The notes under the pieces: generated by a model
Told to the model about the DNA's origin: nothing
Seen by the model: only the letters and a program-made list of their open reading frames with translations
The model's database searches: none
Part shown: one piece after another, positions 8,969 to 17,279 of the stretch
How positions within the stretch are numbered: the stretch's first letter is position 1
Layout of the letters: every line of letters starts with the position of its first letter
Position numbers and translations under genes: made by a program
Assembly (NCBI GenBank): GCA_964425755.1
Contig: CAYRNY010000022.1
Span: 7,948-71,947 of the forward strand
DNA length: 64,000 nt
Reading direction: 5' to 3'
Source of the DNA: CAYRNY01 sp964425755
GTDB lineage: Bacteria; Chloroflexota; Anaerolineae; Aggregatilineales; Aggregatilineaceae

Positions 8969-10015
8969 ATGCGCTTAGCAAAAGTACTCGCATGTGTGCT
9001 GATCATCTCCCTGGCTGTGCCGGGGATCGCCGCCGCGCAGGATGGCGGCGAGCTGGAACGCACCGAAATCCGCCTGGGCTTTGGCCTGGACCCGGTCTTC
9101 GCACCGCACATCGTCGCTATCGAGAAGGGCTGGTTTGAGGAAGCCGGTTTCACGGAGGTCGAAACCGCGACCTTCACCTCTGGCGCGGCTGCCGGTGAGG
9201 CGCTGCTGGCCGGTGAGATCGACCTGTGGACGCCGGGCAACGTGCCGCCGATCAGCATGCGTCACAACGCGCTGCCGGTGGTCATCGTGGGCACGAACAC
9301 GCTGGCTTACATCGAGAAATTCGTCGCCCGCGCCGACGCCGGGCTGGAAGCGCCGCAAGACCTGGCGGACATCCGCATCGGCCTGCTGGAAGGCTCGACC
9401 GCGTCCGCCGTCATGGAGAACATCGCCGAATACTATGACCTCGATCCGCTGGAACTGGATGTCGTCAATCTGCCACCGCCGGAACAGCTCACCGCGTTGA
9501 TCAATAACGATATCCAGGCCTTCGTCGTGTGGAACCCCTGGCCGTATCTGGCCGTCACCAGCGAAGATGTCGAGGCTGAGATCCTGCACAACGGCACCGT
9601 GAGCTATTTCGCCTGGGATGAAGACACCGAGTTCCAGACGTCCTTCACCCGCTCGGTGTGGGTCATGTCGGAAGACTTCATCCGCGAGAACCCGAACGCG
9701 GCTGAGGCCCTGATGCTCACGCTGTACCGCGCGCAGGACTACGTCGCCGACCCGGAAAACCGCGAGGAAGTGATCGCGATGATCTCGGAGTTCCTCGACC
9801 AGCCGGTCGAGCAGAATGAGGCGCTGTGGGACGACTACACGTTTGAGAGCGTGTTCGATGAGAACTACGTCCGCGACATGCAGGAATACACCGACTTCCT
9901 GTACGAATCCGGGCGCATCGACGACCCGCAGGACCCGATGTCCTACACCTATACCGGCTTCATGGCCGAGTACAATCCCGACAACGTCGTGATCGAAGGT
10001 ACGTGGGAACCGTAA
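8969..10015 (+). CDS. Substrate-binding protein, nitrate/sulfonate/taurine type
   Basis: Periplasmic-type receptor, 348 aa, with a Sec signal peptide (MRLAKVLACVLIISLAVPG, likely cleavage after AAAQ near residue 25). The mature part has the SsuA/NMT1-like pattern: ...RLGFGLDPVFAPHIVAIEKGWF, then LAGEIDLWTPGN and IRIGLLEGSTAS. ATG 8969 follows a GAGGG site. It is the last transporter gene of its operon, followed by two strong hairpins before the dehydrogenase genes. The ligand is probably a small anionic organic compound. Confidence 0.9.
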   Translation: MRLAKVLACVLIISLAVPGIAAAQDGGELERTEIRLGFGLDPVFAPHIVAIEKGWFEEAGFTEVETATFTSGAAAGEALLAGEIDLWTPGNVPPISMRHNALPVVIVGTNTLAYIEKFVARADAGLEAPQDLADIRIGLLEGSTASAVMENIAEYYDLDPLELDVVNLPPPEQLTALINNDIQAFVVWNPWPYLAVTSEDVEAEILHNGTVSYFAWDEDTEFQTSFTRSVWVMSEDFIRENPNAAEALMLTLYRAQDYVADPENREEVIAMISEFLDQPVEQNEALWDDYTFESVFDENYVRDMQEYTDFLYESGRIDDPQDPMSYTYTGFMAEYNPDNVVIEGTWEP

Positions 10016-10027
10016 GCATCACTAACC

Positions 10028-10100
10028 GGTGGCCGGCGCGTTGAAACCTGCCCGGCCACCCATTCCGCACACGTGCAGGGGCGGCGCGGCTGCCCCTGCA
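10028..10100 (+). terminator. Two consecutive hairpins after the binding-protein gene
   Basis: First hairpin: GGTGGCCGG (10028-10036) with CCGGCCACC (10052-10060). Second: TGCAGGGGC (10074-10082) with GCCCCTGCA (10092-10100). No T-run follows, so read-through into the dehydrogenase genes is likely; the pair probably sets relative expression or stabilises the upstream mRNA. Confidence 0.55.
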
Positions 10101-10120
10101 TCACCACAGAGGACAACCTT

Positions 10121-11155
10121 ATGGCTGAAACTCTCGTAAACGTCGGCATCATCGGCGCGGGCTTTATCAGCGCCTATCACATCAAGGGCCTGCAAGAAGC
10201 GGGGGCGCGCGTCGGCGCGGTGGCCGGGCGGACCCTGGAATCCGCCGAACGGCGCGCGCGCGAGTTTGGGATCCCCCACTACACGAACGACTATCATGAA
10301 ATCCTGAACGACCCCGCGATCGACGCCGTTGTCATCGCCACGCCGGATTACCTGCACATGACGCACGCGATCGACGCTCTGCGTGCAGGCAAGGCTACGC
10401 TGCTCCAGAAGCCAATGGCCCGCAATTCGGAAGAGTGCGTGCAGATTCTGCGCGTCGCGCGGGAAATCGGCACCCCGCTGTATGTGAGCTTCATGCACCG
10501 TTACCTGGAAGAGGTCGAGCTGCTGCGTGACCTGCTCGCTGAGGGGGCGCTGGGCGAGGTGCACGCCGTGCGCCAGCGCAACGCCACGCCGGGGGCGGAC
10601 TGGGCGGGCTGGTTCTACAAGAAAGAGCACGTCGGCGGCGGCGTGCTGCTCCAGCTTGGCGTGCACGGGATCGACCTGCTGCAGCACATCTTCGGCGCGA
10701 TTGAAAGCGTGCGCGCCACCACCGCGCTGATGCGCCCCGAACGCACGCTCGCCGATGGCACGGTCGTGCACCCGGACGCCGAAGACCTGGTCATCGCGAC
10801 GTACCGCTTCCGGTCCGGCATGCTGGCCGCGCATGATTGCTCGTATGGCGAGGTCGCGGGGACGGATCGCTTCCGCATGGAGGTTTACGGCGACAGCGGC
10901 ACGGCCATGCTGCGCACGGCGCGCGGGCGGCTGGCGATCTTCGCGCCCGATTACGTGGGCCACCGGGGGTGGTTTGTCCCGGAAATCCGTACCGAGCGCA
11001 TCGGCTACCGCCAGCACCGGCACTGGCTGGATATGCTGCTCGGCGTGGCGGAGCCGGACAACTCCGCCGCAGACGGGCTGGCAAGCATCCGCGTGGCCGA
11101 AGCCGTCTATCGCGCCGCCGAAACCGGCACCTGGGAGGAGGTAGTCTCTGCATGA
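10121..11155 (+). CDS. Gfo/Idh/MocA-family oxidoreductase (first of pair)
   Basis: NAD(P)-dependent dehydrogenase of sugars or cyclitols, 344 aa. The Rossmann motif GIIGAGFISAYH is at residues 9-20. The family's catalytic EKP is here QKP (LLQKPMARN), and the C-terminal sheet domain holds GVHGIDLLQHIFG. The frame is open further upstream, but ATG 10121 is the first start preceding the Rossmann strand and has an AGAGGA site, so I use it. Its stop overlaps the next start (ATGA). It acts in the cytoplasm, probably on the compound brought in by the upstream importer. Confidence 0.9.
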   Translation: MAETLVNVGIIGAGFISAYHIKGLQEAGARVGAVAGRTLESAERRAREFGIPHYTNDYHEILNDPAIDAVVIATPDYLHMTHAIDALRAGKATLLQKPMARNSEECVQILRVAREIGTPLYVSFMHRYLEEVELLRDLLAEGALGEVHAVRQRNATPGADWAGWFYKKEHVGGGVLLQLGVHGIDLLQHIFGAIESVRATTALMRPERTLADGTVVHPDAEDLVIATYRFRSGMLAAHDCSYGEVAGTDRFRMEVYGDSGTAMLRTARGRLAIFAPDYVGHRGWFVPEIRTERIGYRQHRHWLDMLLGVAEPDNSAADGLASIRVAEAVYRAAETGTWEEVVSA

Positions 11156-12195
11156 GCGACGCGCTGCGATTTGGCATTCTCAGTTTTGCACACTATCACG
11201 CGAATTTCTGGACCGAGGCGTTTCAAGAGTCGCCGGACGCGCAGATAGCCGGCATCTGGGACGATGACCCGGCGCGCGGGCAAGCGGCAGCGGATCGGTT
11301 TGGCGTCCCGTTCGAACCGGACCTTGACGCCCTGCTGGGGCGCTGTGACGCGGTCGGCATCACGTCCGAAACCGCCAAACACGCCGACCTGGTCGAGCGC
11401 GCGGCGGCGGCGGGCGTGCATATCCTGCTCGAAAAACCGATGGCGACCAGCGGCGCGGAATGCGACCGCATCCACCGCGCCGTGACACAGACCGGGATCA
11501 CGTTCATGCAGAACTTCCCCAAGCGGTACGACCCGGTCAACGCTGAGTTGGTGCAGCGGGTCCGGTCCGGCGCGCTGGGCGCGATCTCGATGGTGCGCGT
11601 GCGGCATGGCAACTACCACCTGCTCGAACTCGGCGCGCAGGCCCGCGACGCGTGGTATGCGCAGCCCGCGCTTTCCGGCGGCGGGGCCTTGATCGACGAG
11701 GGTATCCACGCGATCGACTTCCTGCTCTGGTTGCTGGGCGAACCGGACACGGTCTACGCTACGACCTCAAACCGGACGCTGGGGCTGGACATCGAAGATA
11801 CCGCGCTGGTCACGCTCACGTTTCCGTCCGGCGCGGTGGCCGAGATCGCGACGAGCAACGTGTTTGTCGCGGCTGAGGAATCGGTCGAGATTTACGGCGA
11901 CAAGGGCACCGCGATCCTGTCCGGCGTGGACCTGGCATCGCGCGACTTCGCCCGCCCGCCGTTCCTGAAGCACTACACCGGCGATCGCACGCGCGGCGAG
12001 TGGCAGGGATCGGCAACCGTGCCGTACTTCCGGCAGGGGAACTTCCACCAGCAAGGGCCGCTGCATTTCATCGACTGCCTGCGCAGCGGCAAACAACCGG
12101 TGGTAAACGTCACCCAGGGCCGCCAATCGCTGCTCGTCGTCGAAGCGGCCTATCGCGCTGCGCGCACCGGTCAGGCGCAAACGCCGAGTTTCTAG
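11152..12195 (+). CDS. Gfo/Idh/MocA-family oxidoreductase (second of pair)
   Basis: Second dehydrogenase, 347 aa, start ATG 11152 overlapping the previous stop, with GGAGGAGG upstream. The N-terminal motif is less regular (FGILSFAHYHANFWTEAF); the catalytic EKP is intact (LLEKPMATS, near residue 97). GIHAIDFLLWLLGEPDTV marks the C-terminal domain. Paired Gfo/Idh/MocA enzymes often catalyse successive oxidation-reduction steps or use a keto intermediate; here that is inference. The frame extends upstream through the preceding gene, which I treat as a shadow. Confidence 0.9.
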   Translation: MSDALRFGILSFAHYHANFWTEAFQESPDAQIAGIWDDDPARGQAAADRFGVPFEPDLDALLGRCDAVGITSETAKHADLVERAAAAGVHILLEKPMATSGAECDRIHRAVTQTGITFMQNFPKRYDPVNAELVQRVRSGALGAISMVRVRHGNYHLLELGAQARDAWYAQPALSGGGALIDEGIHAIDFLLWLLGEPDTVYATTSNRTLGLDIEDTALVTLTFPSGAVAEIATSNVFVAAEESVEIYGDKGTAILSGVDLASRDFARPPFLKHYTGDRTRGEWQGSATVPYFRQGNFHQQGPLHFIDCLRSGKQPVVNVTQGRQSLLVVEAAYRAARTGQAQTPSF

Positions 12196-12239
12196 GCCCG
12201 TCAAAGGCCAACGATATAACGACCTACAGGAACAACACC

Positions 12240-13763
12240 ATGACGACTCCCTACGACACGCTACAGGTCTTTTACGGCGACCTGCACAACCACTGCAACG
12301 TGGGATATGCACACGGTTCCATCGAAAACGCGTTTGACAACGCCGCGCTGCAGCTTGATTTCCTGTGCGTGACCCCGCACGGCCACTGGCACGACCTTCC
12401 GACCGAGCCGCGCCTCGCTGCCGTAGCCGATTACCACCGGCGCGGGTTCGAGCGCACCGCCGCCCAGTGGGGGCACGTGCAAGACCTGGTGCGCGCCCGC
12501 CACCAGCCGGGCCGCTTCGTGACGTTTTTGGGCTACGAGTGGCACTCGCTGCGTTATGGCGATCATACCGTGTACTTCAACGCGGACGAAGGCGACCTGA
12601 TCCGCGCCGACGATATGCCGGAACTACGCGCCGCGCTGCGGCAGGTCCGTGCTTCGGGCACTGACATGATGCTGTTGCCGCACCACATAGGGTACAAAGC
12701 CGGGTATCGCGGCATTAACTGGGCCGAAGTCGATCCTGAATTCATCCACCTGGTCGAGATCTACTCGATGCACGGGGCAGCCGAAAGCCCGGCAGCCAAT
12801 CCGCGTTACCTGCACACGATGGGCCCGCTGGACTGGGAAAGCTCGCTGCAATACGGGCTGTTGCAAGGGCACATAGTCGGCGTGGTCGGCTCGACGGATC
12901 ACCACAGCGCGCACCCGGGCAGTTACGGGCATGGGCGCGTCGGCGTCTGGGCCCCGGCGCTGACCCGCGACGCGATCTGGGACGCCCTGACCGCGCGCCG
13001 CACCTACGCGCTGACGGGGGACCGAATCCAGCTTGCGTTCGCGATCAACGGGCACCCGATGGGCGCGGCGGCCAGTATGGGGCCGGAGCGACAGATCGCG
13101 GTGCAGGTGACGGGCGGTGACGCGCTGGACACGATCGAGGTGCTGCACAACAACCGCGTGATCCATCGCTGGACGCCGCCGCTGCTGCACGAACCCTCAT
13201 TCCCCGCAACGGTCAAAGTGCATCTCGAGGTGGGCTGGGGCGCGCGCGGCGAAAACGTCGACTGGGATGTCGCGCTGCGCGTGGCGGATGGCGAGCTGCT
13301 GTCCGTCGAGCCGCGCTTTCGCGGCCACGCGATCGTCGAGCCGCAGGCCCAGGAACAGGATCGCTACGCCTTCAGCGCCTGGGAACAACCGTCCGGTGAC
13401 AGCGTGCATTTCACGACGCGCACCTGGGGCAACCCGACCCCGACCACGGCCAGCACGCAGGGCATGTGCCTTGAGCTGCACGCCGACAGCCACACACGTC
13501 TGACCGGCACCGCGAACGGCCAACTCTTCGACGTCGCGATCGGCGATCTGCTGGTGGGGCCGCGCGCGCACTACCTGGGCGGCTTCCTGACCCCGGTGCT
13601 GTACTTCCACCGTGCAGTATGCGATAGCGACTACACGGCCTCGTTCCGTTGCACGCACCACGTGCCAGACCCCGGGCACGACTGGTATTACGTGCGCGTG
13701 CGCCAGTGCAACGAGCAACGGGCGTGGAGTTCGCCGATCTGGGCGCTGGCAGAGGATGGCTGA
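12240..13763 (+). CDS. PHP-domain protein, DUF3604-like
   Basis: Predicted metal-dependent hydrolase-like protein of 507 aa. The N-terminus carries the PHP signature YGDLHNHCN (about residues 11-19), then FLCVTPHGHWHD, FLGYEWHS, LLPHHIGYK and VVGSTDHHSAHPG, a series of His/Asp ligands in the order expected for a polynuclear metal site. The C-terminal half is beta-rich with no catalytic motif I recognise. ATG 12240 has an AGGA site 9 bases upstream. The stop overlaps the TauE start by 8 bases. No established function fits. Its place between sugar-type dehydrogenases and a sulfite exporter makes it the leading candidate for an unassigned catalytic step. Confidence 0.85.
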   Translation: MTTPYDTLQVFYGDLHNHCNVGYAHGSIENAFDNAALQLDFLCVTPHGHWHDLPTEPRLAAVADYHRRGFERTAAQWGHVQDLVRARHQPGRFVTFLGYEWHSLRYGDHTVYFNADEGDLIRADDMPELRAALRQVRASGTDMMLLPHHIGYKAGYRGINWAEVDPEFIHLVEIYSMHGAAESPAANPRYLHTMGPLDWESSLQYGLLQGHIVGVVGSTDHHSAHPGSYGHGRVGVWAPALTRDAIWDALTARRTYALTGDRIQLAFAINGHPMGAAASMGPERQIAVQVTGGDALDTIEVLHNNRVIHRWTPPLLHEPSFPATVKVHLEVGWGARGENVDWDVALRVADGELLSVEPRFRGHAIVEPQAQEQDRYAFSAWEQPSGDSVHFTTRTWGNPTPTTASTQGMCLELHADSHTRLTGTANGQLFDVAIGDLLVGPRAHYLGGFLTPVLYFHRAVCDSDYTASFRCTHHVPDPGHDWYYVRVRQCNEQRAWSSPIWALAEDG

Positions 13764-14499
13764 ACCGGTGCTGCTGCAGATCGCGCTGATCGTGTTTGCC
13801 GCCGCGCTGGTGCAGGGGCTGGCCGGGTTTGGGCTGGCGCTGGTTTCCATGCCGCTGCTGGTGGGCCTGCTTGGCATCCGCACCGCCGCGCCGTTGGTGG
13901 CGGCGATCGGGCTGCTCAGCGTCACGCTGGTGGGATGGCACTACCGCCGGTCCTTTGACTGGGCGACCATCCGCCCGCTGGCGATCGGATCGGTCGCTGG
14001 CATCCCGTGTGGTGTCGTCGCGCTGGACCGTGCCAATGAGCATTTCGTCACGCTGCTGCTGGGGCTTGTGATCGGCGGTTATGCCGGCTACGTGCTCAGC
14101 AGGCCACAGTTCGCGCTGAGCGGGCGCGCCAGTTGGCGTTACTGCTTTGGATTCGTCGGCGGAATCCTCACCGGCGCGTACAATACCGGCGGGCCGCCGC
14201 TCGTGATCTACGGTGACGGGCGGCGCTGGCCCCCCGCCACGTTTAAGGCCAACATCCAGGCGCTGCTGTTGATCCACACGATCACCGTGCTGCTCTCTCA
14301 CGCGCTGAGCAAGAACTTCACGCCGGACGTACTTGGTGCGCTGCCGGTGGCCTTGGTCGCGGGGATCGGTGGCACGCTCACTGGGCTGGCGCTGGACCGG
14401 TTCGTCAATCCCGCGTTGTTCCGGCAGATCGTGCTGCTGCTGCTGGTGGTGCTCAGCGTTAACCTGACGGTCACGTCACTGCACGCGCTGCTCGCGTAG
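13756..14499 (+). CDS. TauE/SafE-family sulfite/organosulfonate exporter
   Basis: Integral membrane protein of 247 aa with about seven or eight hydrophobic segments. The family motif VQGLAGFGLALVSMPLL occurs near the N-terminus and the repeat GGILTGAYNTGGPPLVIYG in the second half. TauE/SafE proteins export sulfite or sulfoacetate after sulfonate breakdown. ATG 13756 overlaps the preceding gene by 8 bases and has an AGAGG site. Last gene of the ROK operon; its 3' end overlaps the convergent MFS gene by 24 bases. Its presence is the main reason for proposing a sulfonate as the substrate of this operon. Confidence 0.87.
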   Translation: MAEPVLLQIALIVFAAALVQGLAGFGLALVSMPLLVGLLGIRTAAPLVAAIGLLSVTLVGWHYRRSFDWATIRPLAIGSVAGIPCGVVALDRANEHFVTLLLGLVIGGYAGYVLSRPQFALSGRASWRYCFGFVGGILTGAYNTGGPPLVIYGDGRRWPPATFKANIQALLLIHTITVLLSHALSKNFTPDVLGALPVALVAGIGGTLTGLALDRFVNPALFRQIVLLLLVVLSVNLTVTSLHALLA

Positions 14500-15792
14500 T
14501 GTGGCGTGCGGCGGACGGGCGATCAGGCTCAAGAGCAGTACGATCACGGCCAGCGACATACCGAAGATGAACACCGGTGCATAGCTGCCAAGAAAATCAA
14601 AACTCAAGCCAAACAGAAACGGCCCGACTGACGTACCGGCAACCATCGCGGTCGTGACGAAGCCCCGAATCGCGCCCTGGTGCTTGCGGCCAAACAGGTT
14701 GGTCCACACCGCCCCGTCGAAGACCACCCCGGTCCCCATTGTGAACCCATAGCTCAGCGCGTAGACCATCAGCAGCGCGCGATCGGTCATGATCGTGGCG
14801 GTCCCCAGCATCATGATCATCGCGAACATTTGCAGCGCCAATACGATACCGGGCCGGATCCGGTCCACGAGGTAACCGGCGAGAATAGAGGTCGCGGCTG
14901 TGATCAAGGCCATCGTGCCGTAAACCTGTGCCGCGGTGCGCGCGTCGTACCCTAGCGATTCAAAGATCGACACCTGGTGAAACACCAGCCCGGTGGTATA
15001 ACCCGGTACCAGCACGCGCCCGGCGGCGAACACCCAGAAGATGCTGGTTCGCATGGCCTGGCGCAGCGTCCAGTTGCGTTCGACATACTCGCTGGCGTGC
15101 GCGTCTTCGGTATTCTGTTCCTGGCCCGCAGGTGTGACCTCGTCCGGCGCTGCGCCGTCGGGCAGCAGGTCCAGTTCTTCGGGACGGTCGCGCACGAACA
15201 GCCAGAACAAGGCCGGCAACGTCGCGCCCACCGCGACGCCAAGCACAATCCATACCTGCCGCCAGTCCATGGTTTCCAGCAGCCGCTGCAAATTCGGGAC
15301 GTAGATACTGCGGAACAGCGCATAAATCACGGCGGTCAGGCTCAGCATGCGCCCGCGCCGCTTCCAGAACCATTGCGCGATCAGCGTGCTGTTCGCCAGG
15401 AACAACGAGCCTTGTCCCAGCATCCGGATCGCGATGAATCCAAGCAACAGCGTCACGGGACCAGCCGTCAAGGAAAGCAGGCCCAGGACAACCGCAAACA
15501 AAATGCTGATCACGATCACCATGCGGCGGTTGCCGTAGCGATCGATCAGTTGCCCGATGTGCGTCAGGCTCAGCGCGGCCAGAAACGTGCCCAGCCCATA
15601 CAGGCCGGAAACGGTGGTCCGGCCCAGCTGGAAATCTTCAATGTAATGATCGATGAACAGCGAAACGGTGAAACTCTGGCCGGGGGAAGTTGCCAGGATG
15701 CCCAGCGTAGCAACTGCCCATACGATGTACCCGTAAAAGAATGTGAAACGCCCACCCGTCTCCGAACGTATCCAGCTTGATACCGACTTCAA
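14476..15792 (-). CDS. MFS transporter, monocarboxylate/oxalate-formate antiporter-like
   Basis: Twelve-span carrier of 438 aa. Helix 1 is YGYIVWAVATLGIL; the loop 2-3 motif DRYGNRRM is family-typical; a charged central loop (about residues 198-222) separates the two six-helix halves. It starts at TTG 15792 behind GGGAG with normal spacing; no ATG fits better. It converges with the ROK operon and overlaps it by 24 bases. The closest recognisable group is OFA/MCT-like carriers of small organic acids. The substrate is unknown. Confidence 0.85.
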   Translation of the reverse strand: MKSVSSWIRSETGGRFTFFYGYIVWAVATLGILATSPGQSFTVSLFIDHYIEDFQLGRTTVSGLYGLGTFLAALSLTHIGQLIDRYGNRRMVIVISILFAVVLGLLSLTAGPVTLLLGFIAIRMLGQGSLFLANSTLIAQWFWKRRGRMLSLTAVIYALFRSIYVPNLQRLLETMDWRQVWIVLGVAVGATLPALFWLFVRDRPEELDLLPDGAAPDEVTPAGQEQNTEDAHASEYVERNWTLRQAMRTSIFWVFAAGRVLVPGYTTGLVFHQVSIFESLGYDARTAAQVYGTMALITAATSILAGYLVDRIRPGIVLALQMFAMIMMLGTATIMTDRALLMVYALSYGFTMGTGVVFDGAVWTNLFGRKHQGAIRGFVTTAMVAGTSVGPFLFGLSFDFLGSYAPVFIFGMSLAVIVLLLSLIARPPHATLREQRVQ

Positions 15793-15868
15793 ACGAAAAG
15801 CTCCCGGCGAAATACAGAAACGAACGTCACGCTACCTAGGGTAACAGGTGGCGCGCGTGTATCAACCC

Positions 15869-17044
15869 TTAATTCTCCCCGGCCAGCAGTTGGTAGCTCA
15901 GCAGCAGCGCGCGCGGCAGATGAAATGGCCCCTTCCACACCGATCCCTTTAGCGGCGTGAGAACCGACCCGTCACGGTGCAAATAACCGTACCATTCGCC
16001 GTAATCAGGATCGGGGAAATGCTCAAACGTCCAGGCGTGCACCTTTGCGTACCATTCGGCGCACCAGGATTCGCCGGTCAGGTGGTGCGCCAGCAAGAGC
16101 GCGTACAGCGCCTCGGTGTGCGGCCACCACAGCTTCTGGTCCCATTCGAGCTGTGTCGGCGGTTTGCCGGCATAGTCCACGAAGTAAAACAGCCCGCCGT
16201 ATGTCTCGTCCCAGCCGAGCGCCAGCGACCAGCGAATGATATCCAGCGCGCGCCGGATCATCGTTTCGTCCTGGCGGTAGCGTCCCTCGTGCATGATAAA
16301 CCAGGCCGACTCGATCGCGTGGCCGGGCGTGATGACGCGCCCCTCGACCGTGTCGAGCATCAACGAGCCGTCGGCGTTCAGCGTCTCAAACAAGGCGCGC
16401 TGTTCCGGTTTGACGAACTGCGTGAGGATTTGCTGCGTCGCTTCCAGCGCCACCTGGTCGTAGAACGGATCAGTCTCAACTTTGCGAAATTCCTGCGCGG
16501 TCGCCAGCAGGATCATCGGCACGGCGTGCGACATCGTGCGGCGCGTGGCGGGGTTGACCTTCGCTGGCAGGCGTCCGGGGTTCCGCGCGAGATCGACAAC
16601 CAGGCGAAACAGGTCGCGGGCACGCTGCAGCGCGGCGTCGTCCTGCGCGGCTTTGGCATACTGCATGCAGGCGATCGCCCCAAACGTCTCGGTGAAGAAG
16701 TAGCGCCGCTTGCGCAGCGGTCGCCCGTCCCGCGTGACCTGGAAAAACATACGCCCGTCGCTGTCAAACCCGTGCCGGACCAGGAACTCGTAGCCCAGCC
16801 GGGCCGCGTCGAGCCATTCCCGGCGCGGTTCGAGCGTGTTGTACAGCGTGGCGTACATCCAGACGCCGCGTCCCTGCAGCCACATCGCCTTGTCCGTGTC
16901 GTACACCTCGCCCCGGCGATCCAGCATGTTGAAATAACCGCCGTACTGCTCGTCCAGCGAATGCGCCATCCAGAAGGGGACGACATCATCGAGCAGGGCG
17001 CGCAAATAGAACGTTTTTAGTTCCTGACGGCGTGCCTCATCCAT
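15869..17044 (-). CDS. AGE-family epimerase (N-acylglucosamine or cellobiose 2-epimerase-like)
   Basis: Cytoplasmic (alpha/alpha)6-barrel sugar epimerase or isomerase, 391 aa, the usual size. Recognised by LDEQYGGYFNMLDRRGEVYDTDK near the N-terminus, WLQGRGVWMYATLYN, then TPGHAIESAWFIMHE and WWPHTEALYALLL, which carry catalytic histidines in the family. ATG 17044 has a GGAGAGG site six bases upstream; the open frame extends about 130 codons further without family sequence, so I chose the internal start. It diverges from selD. It may be a mannose isomerase, cellobiose epimerase or N-acylglucosamine epimerase. Confidence 0.88.
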   Translation of the reverse strand: MDEARRQELKTFYLRALLDDVVPFWMAHSLDEQYGGYFNMLDRRGEVYDTDKAMWLQGRGVWMYATLYNTLEPRREWLDAARLGYEFLVRHGFDSDGRMFFQVTRDGRPLRKRRYFFTETFGAIACMQYAKAAQDDAALQRARDLFRLVVDLARNPGRLPAKVNPATRRTMSHAVPMILLATAQEFRKVETDPFYDQVALEATQQILTQFVKPEQRALFETLNADGSLMLDTVEGRVITPGHAIESAWFIMHEGRYRQDETMIRRALDIIRWSLALGWDETYGGLFYFVDYAGKPPTQLEWDQKLWWPHTEALYALLLAHHLTGESWCAEWYAKVHAWTFEHFPDPDYGEWYGYLHRDGSVLTPLKGSVWKGPFHLPRALLLSYQLLAGEN

Positions 17045-17279
17045 AAGCAGCCTCTCCGATCGTGACAAATTGCGTGTATTCGCTCCGCCCATGATTGTAA
17101 GACGCTCCGCGCCACAGTCAATCATACCGGCAGCGAATCCGGGCCGCATCCCTGCCGCTCGCCTGCGTGCCAGGATCGTTATGTTGCTTAATTCATGCTG
17201 GTTTGGCATAGTCTGTGCAAGGGGCTGCGCAAGCTGCAGCACCAAGTTGAGCCTTGTAACACGACCGGACAGGTAGCTA

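Noticed and set aside
10837..11151. N-terminal extension of the second Gfo/Idh/MocA protein
   Set aside because: These codons lie inside the first oxidoreductase gene in another frame; ATG 11152 has a strong ribosome-binding site and the ATGA overlap typical of this operon.
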